A stretch of DNA of 64,000 nucleotides, from NCBI GenBank assembly GCA_005281725.1, contig SSBO01000001.1, positions 5,998,399-6,062,398 on the forward strand, written 5' to 3'. The stretch comes from Wuchereria bancrofti. Taxonomy: Eukaryota; Nematoda; Chromadorea; Rhabditida; Onchocercidae. Both the position numbers and the translations under genes were made by a program. Shown piece after piece: positions 24,690 to 37,215 of this stretch. The notes beneath the pieces were generated by a model. That model was not told the DNA's origin and searched no databases. It was given only the letters and a program-made list of their open reading frames with translations. How positions within the stretch are numbered: position 1 is the first letter of the stretch; each line of letters opens with the position of its first letter.

Positions 24690-26076
24690 CTGAAACTTCT
24701 AGTGTAATCCATTCAGTTCATAAATATATTCACATATACCAACTCTCCATTAAATATGTGCGTGTCTTGCATGCAAACTTACAATCCATATACACTCACT
24801 AAATTAAAGTGTCATCAGTTAAGCAAACACTTATTTCTTAAAGGAACTGGTGGTTCAAGATGGTATTGGCTATTGATTCCTGTCAGTACTTCTTCCATTT
24901 TAGCTTCAGTTCAAATGTATCTACTCTAATCTCTATTAATGCTTTTGCAAAAAGAAAAAAAAAAGAAACAGTTAATCAAGTCCCATGATAATTTTTGATA
25001 CAAATACAGATGTGTACTGCAGATTTCTGAAATATTTTTTGTTCCCAGAACAATCCGTATGATATTTGACGGAGAAACGAGAACTTAAAACACTGATCAA
25101 TTTCTTGAGAATTATAAGCATACAGAAAAATGATTGGTTCGAAAACAGTGCTAAAATAATATAACTATGAAATGCACTATCAGAAGCACCAAAAAGACTG
25201 AAAATTGGAATTCCAATTTGAAACGGAATTATGGAATAAAACTTGGGGAAAAATGAATACTACTCCGAACCACGACTAAAAAGAAGTAACTCGCCAGAAG
25301 CTTATACATTTGAACGCAATAACTTAATCTTCACTCTTCATTACTTATGTTTTAGAATTGCAATCAAAAACAATTAGCATTATGCAAATTTTTTAGAAGC
25401 TTCTTTTAGCACCGTTAATAGCAATTGTGCTTTAAATATTAAGTTAAATAAACTTTAAAATGTGCTTCCCTATACTTGCACTTTGAGGAAGGTGTGGAAA
25501 ATTGTAACTGCAATGAAACAGATTGTTTACGCATACTTTAGGAAGCATTTAAACTTGATAAATGTGTACTCATACTGATGTTTCAAGTCCTATTGTTTAT
25601 TCTGACCAAAAGTTAACGCTAAAACATGCTTAAAACTTATTCTTTAGGGACTTAAAATTTTAAGAATGTTCGGCTTAGTACGGGAAGTAAAACGATATGA
25701 AATAGTTTATGATCTAAGGATGGAATATATGATATTGAAAGATAGTGAAGAAAAGGATTCTTATGGCTAACGTAGCAAAGCATCTCCAAGCCCTTAGTAT
25801 GCTTATGTGGAAATGCGGAAATATTGACGAGACTTATCGAGCCAAGCTAGCAAAACGCCTCATGCCGTATTCCGTCATCGAAGTACTACTGTAGGACGAA
25901 GTGATTGCATAAATGTTTAAAATTTAATGGACCGTGCTCAAATTGCTGAATTACGACAATTTGTTTTATAACAGAACAGTGGGAAGTGTGAGTAGGAAGG
26001 ACGGGTGGGGAGGTAACTGACTTTGTTGTTGAGTATTGTCTTTGTGAGGTTTTTAATTAAAAGAAATAATCTACAG
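24690..26076. other. Divergent intergenic region
   Basis: It lies between the lectin gene (-) and bystin (+). It should hold both promoters and the missing lectin 5' exon. The only other item is a 43-codon plus-strand frame at 25763-25894, listed separately. Confidence 0.5.
25763..25894 (+). CDS. Possible 43-codon small ORF
   Basis: An ATG-to-TAG frame (MANVAKHLQALSM ... YSVIEVLL) stands out because its local base composition is less AT-rich than its surroundings. I recognise no family, and no splice acceptor sits directly before the ATG. It may be chance, or an exon remnant. Confidence 0.2.
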   Translation: MANVAKHLQALSMLMWKCGNIDETYRAKLAKRLMPYSVIEVLL

Positions 26077-29000
26077 ATGGGCAAGTCGAAGAAACTGAAA
26101 TCAAGCGCTGGCGATTTGATTTCCAAGTCAGCACTTCCATTGGATCGGCAGATTGAACAGAATAAACGTGAAAGTGGGCGTGACATAGCACGCGTGAAAC
26201 AACGAAAATTGAAACGTACCAAACCGGATGATGAGGTGAGAATAGTCACAAGTGCTATCTTTATGCTAACCTACACAACTTTTTAAAAGGATTAACATTC
26301 TCTCCCATGGAAAATCGTATGGTTTCTTCAGTCATGTAGTTTTTGTTTTTACAGTACATCGATGAATCACTATCAAATAAAATTCTTAAAACAGCTTGGA
26401 AGCAAAAACAAGATATGGAAGCAATGGAGAAAACACAAGTAGAAAATATGATACAGAAGGATGCATTAGAAAGGTTACATATTGTTTTATGCAACGACTT
26501 ATTTTGTTTTCACAGTAGCTCATAAGAGCATGGAATATTATTTGAAACCTTTTTGGGTTGGGACCTTCGACAAGTCGAGTATTAGTTCATTCTATTGTTT
26601 CCTTTTGAAACCAATTTAGAAACACAGAATTCTGCAAGGCTTATTTTGTACGGTGCAGTCTACGAATAGCACTAGCATTTATCATATGACAATGTGACTC
26701 ATTATAAAGTTAATAATTTAAGGATACGAAAAGTAAGTCTTGGAAACGATTCGGTGAATTCTCTGTCGGACGACGATATCATCTCTGATAATGACGATCA
26801 TGACGGTGTTTCATTGGTTAGTACATATTTTCTCAATATTAGAGGTGTTCAACACACCAGTTTATTAATGTTGATATAAATGTTTTATGTTGATGAGATT
26901 TTAGAGAATGAATTTTATCATCAAATGAAGTCATAAAACCATTAGCAGATGAGAAAAAACAAACAAGGCGAATTTTTTATGATAGGGAGTCTACAGATGA
27001 TGAATATTTATGTTACTATTAATTTGCTACAGCAAATAAATCCGGAAGATGAAGCAGCAGTCGAGAAGTTTATATCAAAAACTGGTGCTGCATCCCGAAC
27101 ACTTAACGATATCATAATTGAAAAGATTGAGAAGAAAAAAGCGGAACTTGAGTTTCGGTCGATGTGTCCAGAAGATGATGACTTTATGGTAACATTTTCG
27201 GAATAAATTTTAATAAAGTTTTCATTTATAATAATGAGAACTTGCACTGGTATTGGGAATTTAGCACTGGATAAGAAGATAGGAAAAACTCTTCCGATTG
27301 GTTTTCGTTAATTTTAGATAAAACAGATGGATCCAGCAGTTGTGGAAATGTACCGCGAAATTGGTTTGGTGTTATCTCGTTATCGAAGTGGTAAAATACC
27401 CAAAGCCTTTAAAGTCCTTCCTAAAATGATGAACTGGGAACAGTTATTATAGTAAGCTTTATTATGGTATATTGCACTTTATTTCTATGAAGACATGAGG
27501 CTTAATTGCTGGTAGGCTGATTGGCCTTGCGAATCCTGATTAAAAAAATCTGTCTCAAAGAAATTCAGACCATTCTCAAATTACTTAAGTAGTTCTGAGA
27601 TATCAAACGTCACAGTTAGGTGATAGATTTTTTGATGTTTTTTGTAGCCTTACGAATCCTGATAAATGGTCAGCAGCAGCTATGTATCAAGCGACCAGAA
27701 TATTTGCATCAAATCTTCATGCTAAAATGTGTCAGAGGTTAGTCAAATTTTCTGAAATTTTGTTGCATTATGGGTTCTCGTTTCCCTTTCCTTTTCCTTC
27801 GCTGAGATCTTGCTTTCAACACAAAAAGAAGTTTGGTTTTTTTGTCAAAGCTCTTTGAAGTTTCGGTGTTCTAAGTTGATAAGTTTACATTTCGAGACAT
27901 AACTTTTTCAGGTTTTACAATTTGATATTGTTACCACGGTTGAGGGATGATATTGCTGAATATAAGAACCTCAATTTTCATCTATTTCAAGCGCTAAATA
28001 AGGCAGTTTACAAACCGCAAGCTTTTTTCAAAGGAATTCTTCTCCCACTTTGCGAAGTAATTCTTACTACTGAAAGTTGTTATGAACAGTTGAGATTCAG
28101 TAAAGCGTAAAAAGAACTGAAAAAAATAAAAACTATATAATATTTCTTTGACTGAGAGTTACGTGAAAACAAAAGCATCGATACCAATGATGTATGCTGC
28201 AATTGGGGTGGAAAACCAAGACCGTATTGTTTCTTAAAATATTATTTAGTTTTTATGGCTGTAAGTTATGTACTTAGAATTGGAGAATGAAAAATTCACT
28301 TCCTTAAAGTGAAACTTATCGACTCAGTTTTTCTGCAGTTTTATTTCTCGATGTAAGTTGGCGATGATTGCAAAAAAGAGGGACGAATGAGATGGGGCCA
28401 TTTCTGTCATAATAAGGAATACAGATAAATTAATTTTGCAGTCGGGAACATGTACATTACGTGAGGCAACGATTTTTGGTTCTGTGTTAACAAAAGCATC
28501 GATACCAATGATGCATGCTGCAGTCGCGATGTTTAAGGTAAAAAATCAGTGCCGTATTGCTTCTTGAAATATTATTTAGTTTATGATTATAAGTTATCTA
28601 TTTAGTTCCACCAGTATTCTTGCATTTCTGTATTCTTATGCAGATCGCAAATATGGAATACACTGGCTCGAATTCGCTGTTTTTGAGGATATTGATTGAT
28701 AAAAAATATGCTTTACCGTATAGAGTCATCGATGCACTGGTAAAGCATTACTTAAGGTAAGTCCCACATATCAAGCTGTTAACTTAATTTGCGTGATATA
28801 ATTTTTCCTGCATTTGCTATTTCTCTCTCCAGATTGAAATGAATTCATCTATAATTGAATTGCACTCAAAGCATTATGGCTTACTGGAGTTTTTCAGGTT
28901 TCGAGAGGAAGAACGAAAGTTACCCGTTCTATGGCATCAATCACTGCTAGCTTTCGTAGAACGATATAAAAATGATCTCAGCGATGAGCAACGCAGAGCT

Positions 29001-29252
29001 TTGATGGAGCTAATAAAAGTAAGGTTTCACTGAATAAAGATTTCCATTCTGGTGTGGTGTGACTTATGTCAAATTTACGTTAGTCCCTACAAATACAGGT
29101 CATTAAATAAAATTGTTTAAATTAAATACATTTGACATAAAATAACTACTACCTTATTTTAGATGCAAAATCATTATCAAATAACACCCGAAGTTTGCCG
29201 TGAGTTAATGTGTAGTAAGAAGAAAGAAAATGAACCGGTGACGAAGTGCTGA
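26077..29252 (+). CDS. BYSL: Bystin, 40S ribosome assembly factor
   Basis: Bystin (yeast Enp1) binds pre-40S particles in the nucleolus and cytoplasm during small-subunit maturation. Eleven exons: 26077-26235, 26355-26473, 26723-26816, 27033-27188, 27318-27451, 27648-27737, 27912-28056, 28442-28537, 28644-28756, 28898-29018, 29163-29252. The total is 1317 nt and 438 aa, the usual length. The basic N terminus (RVKQRKLKR) and an acidic stretch ([14 protein letters not shown]) precede the conserved core: [75 protein letters not shown] and [13 protein letters not shown] follows CTACAG directly, as expected of a trans-splice acceptor. Intron 7 holds a decayed copy of part of exon 8. A poly(A) signal lies at 29503. 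Identification is certain. Confidence 0.97.
28159..28277 (+). pseudogene. Decayed partial copy of bystin exon 8 in intron 7
   Basis: AACAAAAGCATCGATACCAA and the following sequence, through an ATATTATTTAGTTT block, match the 3' half of exon 8 plus about 70 bp of intron 8 (about 28490-28607). The shared TTACGTGA upstream suggests the copy also lost an internal 24 bp or so. The donor is destroyed, so it should not be spliced in. Confidence 0.85.
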
Positions 29253-29910
29253 AGATAACTGAGTCAATGAAAAACATCTCCTTGAAGAATTTGTATTCGT
29301 GCGTTTAGTTTGATTATGGGAGACACTTTTCCATACCGATAGGAAGGTGGTATGATTACCTTTTATTGTCATTTAAAATCATTTTGTTTTGTTTTATATC
29401 TTCGCATAGTTTAGAATTGTTATCTCGTATTTTCATTGTGTTTTGTATTGTAATTCATAAATGGTAATTTTTATGAACGTCGTATTAACAAACAGATTGG
29501 ATAATAAAATATTATAAAGAGAGCAGAGGTAATAAAGAAATACGGGAAATTGATTTGTAATTCAAAGCTACTTGATTATATGATTCTTTTGTAATGGTTT
29601 TTATTGAAACACATCAATGACGAAGATGTATTTGCAGTCGAGAAGTTAACTGCTGACATTCTCTTACTATTTCTATTCTCAAATATGGTAAAAGTTTGAC
29701 ATTTTCTATTGTCTCAGTTAGAGTCTTTGAATTAGAAGCAAGTTACTTGGATAGTTTCAAGCAGACGTTTTCTATTAGTACTGGCAAAACTCTAAGCTGT
29801 AATGTTCGTCCATGTTTTCGCTTATCTATGTGATGAGATTTAATCAGCTGATTATCTCAATTTGATAACTCTTACAAAATCTCTCTAGATTTCTAATTTT
29901 AGTCGTTCAG
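29253..29910. other. Bystin to MRPL3 spacer
   Basis: The bystin 3' UTR and the region upstream of MRPL3. No exon is seen. A CGTTCAG acceptor-like site ends just before the MRPL3 ATG. Confidence 0.5.
29503..29508 (+). promoter_or_regulatory. Poly(A) signal of bystin
   Basis: AATAAA lies 251 bp after the bystin stop codon, on the coding strand. Confidence 0.6.
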
Positions 29911-32428
29911 ATGTTGCATTGTGTTGAACGGTTGGGTCAACTGTGGTGTACCGACAAGCAAGTCATAACGCGACTGCTGTGTAGCCCTCATGTAGAATAC
30001 TGTATGCAAAAAAGGATGAGGCGAAGGTTTATTTTGCGGCTGAATCTCCTATTAATTTTATTTCGATATTTTATATTTCGAAAAATTTTTTTGTAATTCT
30101 ACGGTTTTTTATTCTGTTTGTGATGTAGCATTTTGTGTACTGAAGATGCTAATTTCTCGCAACAACATAACTAATTTATTTGAACTGGCTTGTTTTATTT
30201 ATCATTCAAAAAGTTTGAGGAATTATTTATCACAGACTAGGAGCGCATTTTTGCAACTCTTATTTTTAATACCAGTTGTCTTATTTTTAATTAAACCTTT
30301 ACTTTTAGAACACTTACCCCGCCACCTTGGGTACCAAAAAAGGAAGAAAATATTGTTGAACCAATTGAACCCAGTACGCGAGTTTTACTTCAGCAGTTTA
30401 TTAAGCTGGAGAGGAAAGGTGGCTTTTAAAATGGAATTCTAGAGTAATGAAATGCGAAAAACCTCAAAAAAAAATCAAGTTTAATTTTTTTATCAATCTT
30501 GTTAACTCTGCTTTTGCGTACTGTCTCTACAGAATTGTTACTTTTTTCAGTTATAATAAGTTGTTCGTTATAACACAGTCGATGAATGACATTATCTTAT
30601 TTGCTGTTCATACCATTTTAATCAATTGTCTCAATTTCTCAAAATTTGACGATCACTGCAGTGCATGTACCGATCACGCGAACAAATCCGCACATGTCTT
30701 TCAAAACTCCATTATGTAGAATACCTCAAGAAACTAATCCACCGGAATGGACGCCGGAATCGAATCGTGTCGGAATGCTGGCCAGAAAAATTGGAATGTT
30801 TCCTCAGTGGGGTGTGGATGGGACCCGTTTTCTTTGCACATTACTGGAGTTTCCCAAGAATCTCGTTATCTCAGCAATTGATCCTGAAACATACTATCGG
30901 TTAATTTTTGTTCGAGGTCGTCATTCGTGGGTCTTTTTTTATCACGATTTAAACTAATAGAATGTGTTGTAAGGGAAAGGGAGCGTAAGGAGAGGAACTA
31001 AATTTAAAGGTCAAAATATTTTAAATTTCGAAATTTCCAGAATAAGCATGGTGGGAAGGCGAAAAGCATATGGCCGCTATGGTGCCCGATGGCGAGTCAC
31101 GGTTGGAGCAGTAGATGGTGATCCGACGAAATTTACTGCACGATATCGTGCTACTTTTGAGCGACATGGTGATAATTTTGTTGCATTTATTTTCCTAATA
31201 TCATCTGATTTTCAAATGAAACATGTTTAGCAACGTGTATTCCGATAATTGTAACCCTTCGTTTTTTTAGGTTTTCCTGTTAAAAAACACATAGCATCCT
31301 TTTTGGTTACTGAGGATGCAGTGGTGCAGCCAGGAACAGAGTTGCATGTGTGCCATTTCAAAGTTGGCCAGTACATAACTATTACGGGGCATACTATTGA
31401 TTGGGGTTTCCAAGGTGGAATGCACAGATGGGGATTCAAAGGTATGCCTGCTCGAGGGTAAGTTCTTGTGTGTTGACAGGTGGCATATCTTTACCATATG
31501 TCTCATTTTGGTTTTATGCAGAAGTAAAGACTTCTGCTTCGGCATACTATTTGTTTTTTCTCTACACTCATTGCTTTTAGGACTACAAAATCTCATCGTC
31601 GTATCGGTGCCATCGGTTCAAAAGGCGATGCTCGGGTAAGGCCTGGGAAACGAATGCCCGGTCATATGGGTTACGAATGGCGGTCTATCCCAGGCCTTGA
31701 AGTGCTGAGGATTAATCCCGAAAAACAGGTGTCAAATTTCCAAAAAATGGAAATTTTTTTTTGCAAAATAAGAACATCACTTCTTGAAATTTCAATATTT
31801 GCAAAATTTTTCAAGGCTTTTTTTTTACTTTCTTGTTAGTTGAGATTTGAAGATTTTCTGTTGACAGAAAAGGAATTCAATGTTTAATTAGTTATTAAAA
31901 AATAATGATTGCCAAATAATGATTATGAATAAGTTGTAGGTAATATATGTTAATGGGTCGATATGAATCTTGTAGGTAATGTATGTTAATGGATCGGTAC
32001 CGGGTGAAACAGGGGAAATATTACTCGTCAAGGACTGTTATCACAATGAGAAGAAAGTGCAATGTCCACATTTCCCTACTTTTTCTTATGAAAAGGATTT
32101 TGAAGCCGAAACAAAATGTAATGATGATCCTTATTCACCGTTCGTTTATGAAGATGGTGAATTTTTCGCTCGGCGGTTATTTAGGTTGCTATTTTGAATC
32201 GTTTTTTCATTTGTTATTTATAACTTTTCTAGTATTATGCATATTTTTTTGATTGCATTTTGATTAGCTATGAATTATTTAATTTTTTTTCTTATTGGTA
32301 TATTATTTTTCATATTTCCACTTTCTTCCAGGATGACGATGCCTTCAATAGTTTTCACAGAACCTGAAAATTTCAAAACAACAAAAAGAGATAAAACAAA
32401 AGCAAAAACAGCCAAGGTCAAGAAATAA
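29911..32428 (+). CDS. MRPL3: Mitochondrial large-subunit ribosomal protein uL3m
   Basis: A structural protein of the mitochondrial 39S subunit near the peptidyl-transferase region. Exons: 29911-30026, 30309-30418, 30662-30899, 31041-31168, 31271-31457, 31581-31728, 31976-32175, 32332-32428. The total is 1224 nt and 407 aa with consistent phases. The N terminus, about 40 residues rich in Arg and lacking acidic clusters (MQKRMRRR), suits a mitochondrial presequence. Family blocks in order: [75 protein letters not shown] and [10 protein letters not shown]. The C-terminal extension is Lys-rich. The first exon was chosen because it alone gives the phase needed by exon 2 (AG|A). The acceptor of exon 7 is tandemly duplicated. 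A poly(A) signal lies at 32704. Confidence 0.95.
31936..32007 (+). repeat. Tandem 36-nt duplication of the MRPL3 exon 7 acceptor
   Basis: Two near-identical units, TGTAGGTAATATATGTTAAT and TGTAGGTAATGTATGTTAAT, lie 36 nt apart. Each carries a TAG acceptor followed by the start of the exon. The second gives the family reading [10 protein letters not shown]. The first runs into TGA at 31964-31966. Confidence 0.9.
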
Positions 32429-33289
32429 TTTCCGGTATTGCTTGCGTCGTTTTTCTAGAAGTCAACAGTTATGACTATCTTGTTTTCCTGTTCTTTTGCT
32501 TGGTTACTCGTAATACCTTGAAAATGAAAGAGCAGACTATCGCATTCTATTTATTATCTTGTTTTCAATCTTTAATCTGAATTTGTCTGCCTTTAATATC
32601 TGCTTTTGTAAGCCATCACTCTTGTTATGTAATGTGATAAGCATCTCGTTGTTTAGATACTTGCGCACTTTGTTTTCCCTTTGTTCTGTAAATTTAACTG
32701 CGTAATAAAAATTAGTGTGAATTCGGAATTGGATTTCGTCTTTTCAAGTCTTTCACTTTCTGAAAGGCTTCGTACTAGATAGTTTTGGTATGTTTGAATC
32801 ATTTTCTTGAAATTTACATTACTGTGAGATATAACTAGAATATTAAACATAGAATATTGAATTCATTATCATTGTATTTTTTCGTTAATGTACGAGAACA
32901 GTTGGTGGTGTTTGCTACCACTGTTTTGTTGTCATATCTCTCCTAATTTCGGATTATTTATATTTTGTTTGTAAAGTTTCATTACTGCTCCGTAAACCTT
33001 TGGGCTGAGGAATTTACACCTTGGTTTACAATCACAAAACATCAGATGTTTTGCATATTCTGTTTAAATAAATGATATGTAAAAGCGGTTCTTCTGCCAT
33101 GATAAACCTTTGAAAACATCGTCAAATCCACTTCCGGTGCTTGTGTGAGTTTTCTTATAAATATGATTTTACTGGTCATTTATAAAAAAGCCAGGAAAGT
33201 TTGGCTACGGATGGATCAACATTGGTGATTTGTTCGAGAATGGGTTTCATTTACATGGAATTACAATGATTCAATTTACAGTTATTTGA
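32429..33289. other. MRPL3 to FSN-1 spacer
   Basis: The 3' UTR of MRPL3 and the 5' region of the F-box gene. A TTTACAG acceptor-like site ends 8 bp before the FSN-1 ATG. Nothing else is seen. Confidence 0.5.
32704..32709 (+). promoter_or_regulatory. Poly(A) signal of MRPL3
   Basis: AATAAA lies about 275 bp after the MRPL3 stop codon. Confidence 0.5.
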
Positions 33290-35305
33290 ATGTTCACTGA
33301 AGGAGATAAGTTTAATCAAACAGTGGTGGAAACTGATTTAAAAGAAGCCGGTAACATTTTACGCATTTTCATACCGAACATGCAGAAGTTGTCTGTACCG
33401 CTCCATATTTACTTTCATTTGAAATCAGATTCCGATTTTATTAAATCATTCTGATTGCAGTTGATGTTGCGTGTCGACATGCGGAAGATCGTCGCCACTC
33501 TAAAAGCTTCACTTGTTTTACTCGTCGAATGCGTGCTGTCTCAGCTGCTCGTTTACCTCATGTTGTGCTTTTAGCAGTTTTTGAATATTTAAATCTTAAA
33601 GATTTGGCTCAGTGTATGCGAGTTTGCAAGCACTGGTTGACTGTTTTACAATATCCGGTTAGCCTCAATTGATTATTTTGTAAGGCTCATTCACCATTAC
33701 TTTTCTGCCTAGTTATTTCATTGTTTTATTTAGCACAAGTATTGAACTTTATAGGATAGTTTTGTTTGGAGGCGCCTGGCACGTACAGTTATCCCAGATG
33801 AGGCTCTTAATGACTCCTGTCTCCTGTCAGAAATTCCTTCGTTCAAGGACAAGTTACGAGCGTTCTGCTATGCATGGAATCCGAATGATTCCTCAAAGTG
33901 GTTTTGCACTTGTTAAATTTTATATTTCTGCTTTGCTGTACATTGTAAAGGAGCAACGCTTATTTCGAAGTGTAGAGACAAAGACAGTAACTGTATTTGT
34001 AAATTATAATTGTTTGTGAATAATATAACCAAGACTGCTTACATTAATAAATCTTATTTTTGCAAAAAAAAAAAAAAAATTTGTTCCAGTATTTTAGAAA
34101 TAATTATTTACGTTCCAACGGTTTTACGGTGCATCGAAATCCAGTTGCTCAGAGTACCGATAGTGTGCGAGGTACTAAGAGAAATTTTCATTTACGACTC
34201 GAATTTTCTTGATTTTACTAGATATGTATAAACTGACACTCATTGCAGTGAATTTATTCAAAGACTTTTTGTGTGACGAATATAATAAGTACATTGTTTA
34301 TGGGATTTCAGGCAAAATAGGTGTGAACAGTGGGATACACGCATGGGAGTTCACGTGGGAGGGGCCACTGGGGACCGTGGCCTGTATAGGTTTAGCGACG
34401 AAGTAAGTTTGACTTCATTTTGTGAACTCAATTTTCGAAAAAAGTGTTAAAGGTTTTAAATTACCAACAGATATGATTGGAAAAAAATCTGTATAATTTA
34501 TTAATAAATGTCAAGCTAAGACAATAATGCATTAAAAAGTTGTGTATAGAAATAGTTTTTTCCAGATATGCAGCGCTACACTGTCAGGGTTATGTAGCTC
34601 TACTGGGAAGTGATGATCAAAGCTGGGGCTGGAATCTCGTTGACAATCAGTTGTTGCATAACAGTAAATCGATCTGTCCTTATCCGCATATCAATAATCC
34701 TCCAAGATACCAGGTCAGTGTTGCATAGTACTAAATGTTGCATAGTAACTTGTAGTCGATGTTCTAGAAATTCTCATGGGAAATCTAAAACTTATCATGA
34801 ATAACACTTTTCTAAAAAAGTAAAAACATAGATTTCAGTCTTCTGCAATTTCTTTATCTCTTCAGGTTTTATCATCTGTATTTTTCGGATTTTGTATGAT
34901 TTATTTTTGAAATAAGGTGAGATTACATGTTAACCTAAGTGTTGTCTAAAGGTTCAGTACTTCTATTTGAAAATTGGTACCTGTTGGAGGTTGTGAATTA
35001 AGATATTTCACTATATCATTCGGGATTTTTGCATATTCCAAGATGCTAAGTGATAGTTCGTTTGGAAATAAGTAGTATTGGGATCTCCACAGTAACAATT
35101 GCATTTTGTTTTATTTCAGATGGGAGAAAGAATTCGAATGATAGTGGATTGTGAGCAACATTCTATGTATTTCGAAAAAGGCAGTGAATTTCTAGGTATT
35201 GCTTTCAGTCGTTTGCCCCCACTGAAACTATTTCCAGCCATGTGTGCTGTCTATGGTAATACTGAAGTGTCTATGGTCTATATCGGGCCACCTCTTCTGG
35301 GTTAA
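33290..35305 (+). CDS. fsn-1: F-box/SPRY protein FSN-1 (FBXO45)
   Basis: FSN-1/FBXO45 is the substrate-recognition part of an atypical SCF-like ubiquitin ligase with the PHR protein RPM-1, acting at synapses and in axons. Exons: 33290-33350, 33461-33657, 33755-33897, 34098-34171, 34312-34402, 34566-34713, 35120-35305. The total is 900 nt and 299 aa, consistent in phase. The F-box spans about residues 45-95 ([33 protein letters not shown]). The SPRY domain follows with [49 protein letters not shown] and [16 protein letters not shown], typical of FBXO45. Length matches the family. It is the third same-strand gene after bystin and MRPL3, with spacers of 0.6-0.9 kb. Confidence in identity is high. 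Confidence 0.95.
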
Positions 35306-37215
35306 CATTCTAATTTAAATTTGTTAGCAATGAGCAAATATTTCTTTTGCAAACAAAACGTGCAAATTTCCAAATTTCATTTGATTTGTTTCTCATCTAG
35401 AGTAATTTTATTTACTATTAAAATTCATCAAAAAACACATTTCATTTTCAAAAATCAGATGGGATATAAGATGCTCCAAATCCATCTCTTAATTTTTTTA
35501 TAAGTGGTATATGATTGTCTGAACTTCTTTCCAGAATACATCGTCTTTTTGTATCCAAGTTATTTTACTACAGTGTGGTATCCTACTTGCCCATGTTTTA
35601 CGCTTCCTGTTTTCCTTACTTCAAACGGCTGTATTCCATCTAACTTACTTATCTTATTCCTTTCCTGCTCGTAAGAATTGCTTGCTACGGTGACCCAAAT
35701 GAAATTCGGAGCATAGATTACTCACACTATCTTACAGAGATCCGGAACCTTTCGCAATGTTTTATAAATAGGTACTTTATAGAAAAAAAATTTAAAAAAA
35801 AAATTTTAAACTTTTTTCTATCCATGAATAGCTATAACAATATTAGTTTCAGCTTTGCTATCTACTGCTTGAAAATAAAAGAATTCTCTTCATTAAACGT
35901 AGAAACAAGCGCAAGAAGAGCAAAAGATAGAAGACAAATTTGAAAAACTATTATTTAAGGAGATATTATCCTTCGTTAAAAAGCCGGAGTTGCGCTGATA
36001 TCTCGGGAGCCCAGAATATGTAGGAGTAAAGGTCAGATGGTGATTGGTATCCTACTATGAATCATATACAGTTTTTCCTTCGACAATTAATTCCTTCGAC
36101 TATTTCCTAAGATTTAAATTTCCGCCACATCCTGTCTTTTTCTGTTGCGCGAACTTTTCGAAAGATTCTGTTTATTCATGGATTGCACTGCCTACTCCTT
36201 AGAACTAAATGATAAAGTTACGGTTTTGACCATGAGAGAAACTGCTTATCGTGTGCCATTCGCAGTACTGACTGCAATGTGCTTTTGTCAGCAACGTTTA
36301 TGCTAACGATACGTGCACCCATCTTATTGCACAATTACTTACACTTGTTGCTCCTCGGCTTTATAAGTACTTCCAAACATGGATCTGTAGGTTTTTTCCA
36401 AATTCAAATTCCTTTAAAAACTTCTGCATTTTAGATCCAATTTTAATCCTTAAAATTTCCTTTGTAGGACTCTGATTCTCCTGTTCCAAAAATTGAATTT
36501 TTGCGTACATCCTCGATGCACAGTTTTGCAAAACTTCAAACACTTTATTAAAAAAATTCAGTGCAAGACTCTGCTTGATCTAATACTCTTTCAAATAACA
36601 ATTATTTTATCTAAAAATCTTCATATTACCGTCCAGAAGTCGGAAAATTGTTTTATTTCATTGTATGCATCTACAATGTTACGAATTAGGATTAGGTGCG
36701 TTTTACACTTTGCTCACTGAGATTTTTAATAAAAGGCAGAAAATACAAAGTTGGGAGTTTGAATAGCAGTCTCATAGCCAAAGAATTAAAACAATTTGAG
36801 AAGTTTTGATGGGATTCACAGTTTGGTAAGAAAATGTTTATTACCAGCTCTGAAGGCAAAATATATAGAAAGAAATTGACTAAATAAAAGGTTAGGGAGA
36901 TATTTCTCCCTGTGGACAAAAGTCCATTTTTGCACGAGATATGGAAGAAAATAGAAAAAATAAAGAAGCTGTGTTGAATGGAGACTTATTCGGAGTGTTT
37001 AAAACTGAGGAAAACCTATTGTTTGAAATCTATCTATTTTCGTGTCAGGCGAAAATGTTATCTAAAACATACAACTTCTCAGAAAATAATTATCTCGAAA
37101 TCCGAAACAAGTATACAAGAATAACGAAACCGAAACATTACAACCTGAACTAAAATATTATGCATAAATAGGTTTGCTATAAAAGAAAATATCTTTTGGT
37201 AGCATAATAGAAAAC
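35306..37215. other. Convergent intergenic region
   Basis: The 3' side of FSN-1 and of the METTL18-like gene. AATAAA at 35874 could serve FSN-1. A 70-codon plus-strand frame at 36941-37153 matches nothing known. I searched the minus strand for the missing METTL18 C-terminal block and did not find it. Confidence 0.45.

Noticed and set aside
26949..27032. Open stretch before bystin exon 4 ([17 protein letters not shown] in one frame) as an extra exon
   Set aside because: The phase is incompatible with both neighbours, and direct joining of 26816 to 27033 gives the family sequence.
30146..30442. Open frame starting MLISRNN, considered as the MRPL3 start
   Set aside because: It gives the wrong phase for the conserved WVPKKEE exon, while 29911-30026 fits exactly.
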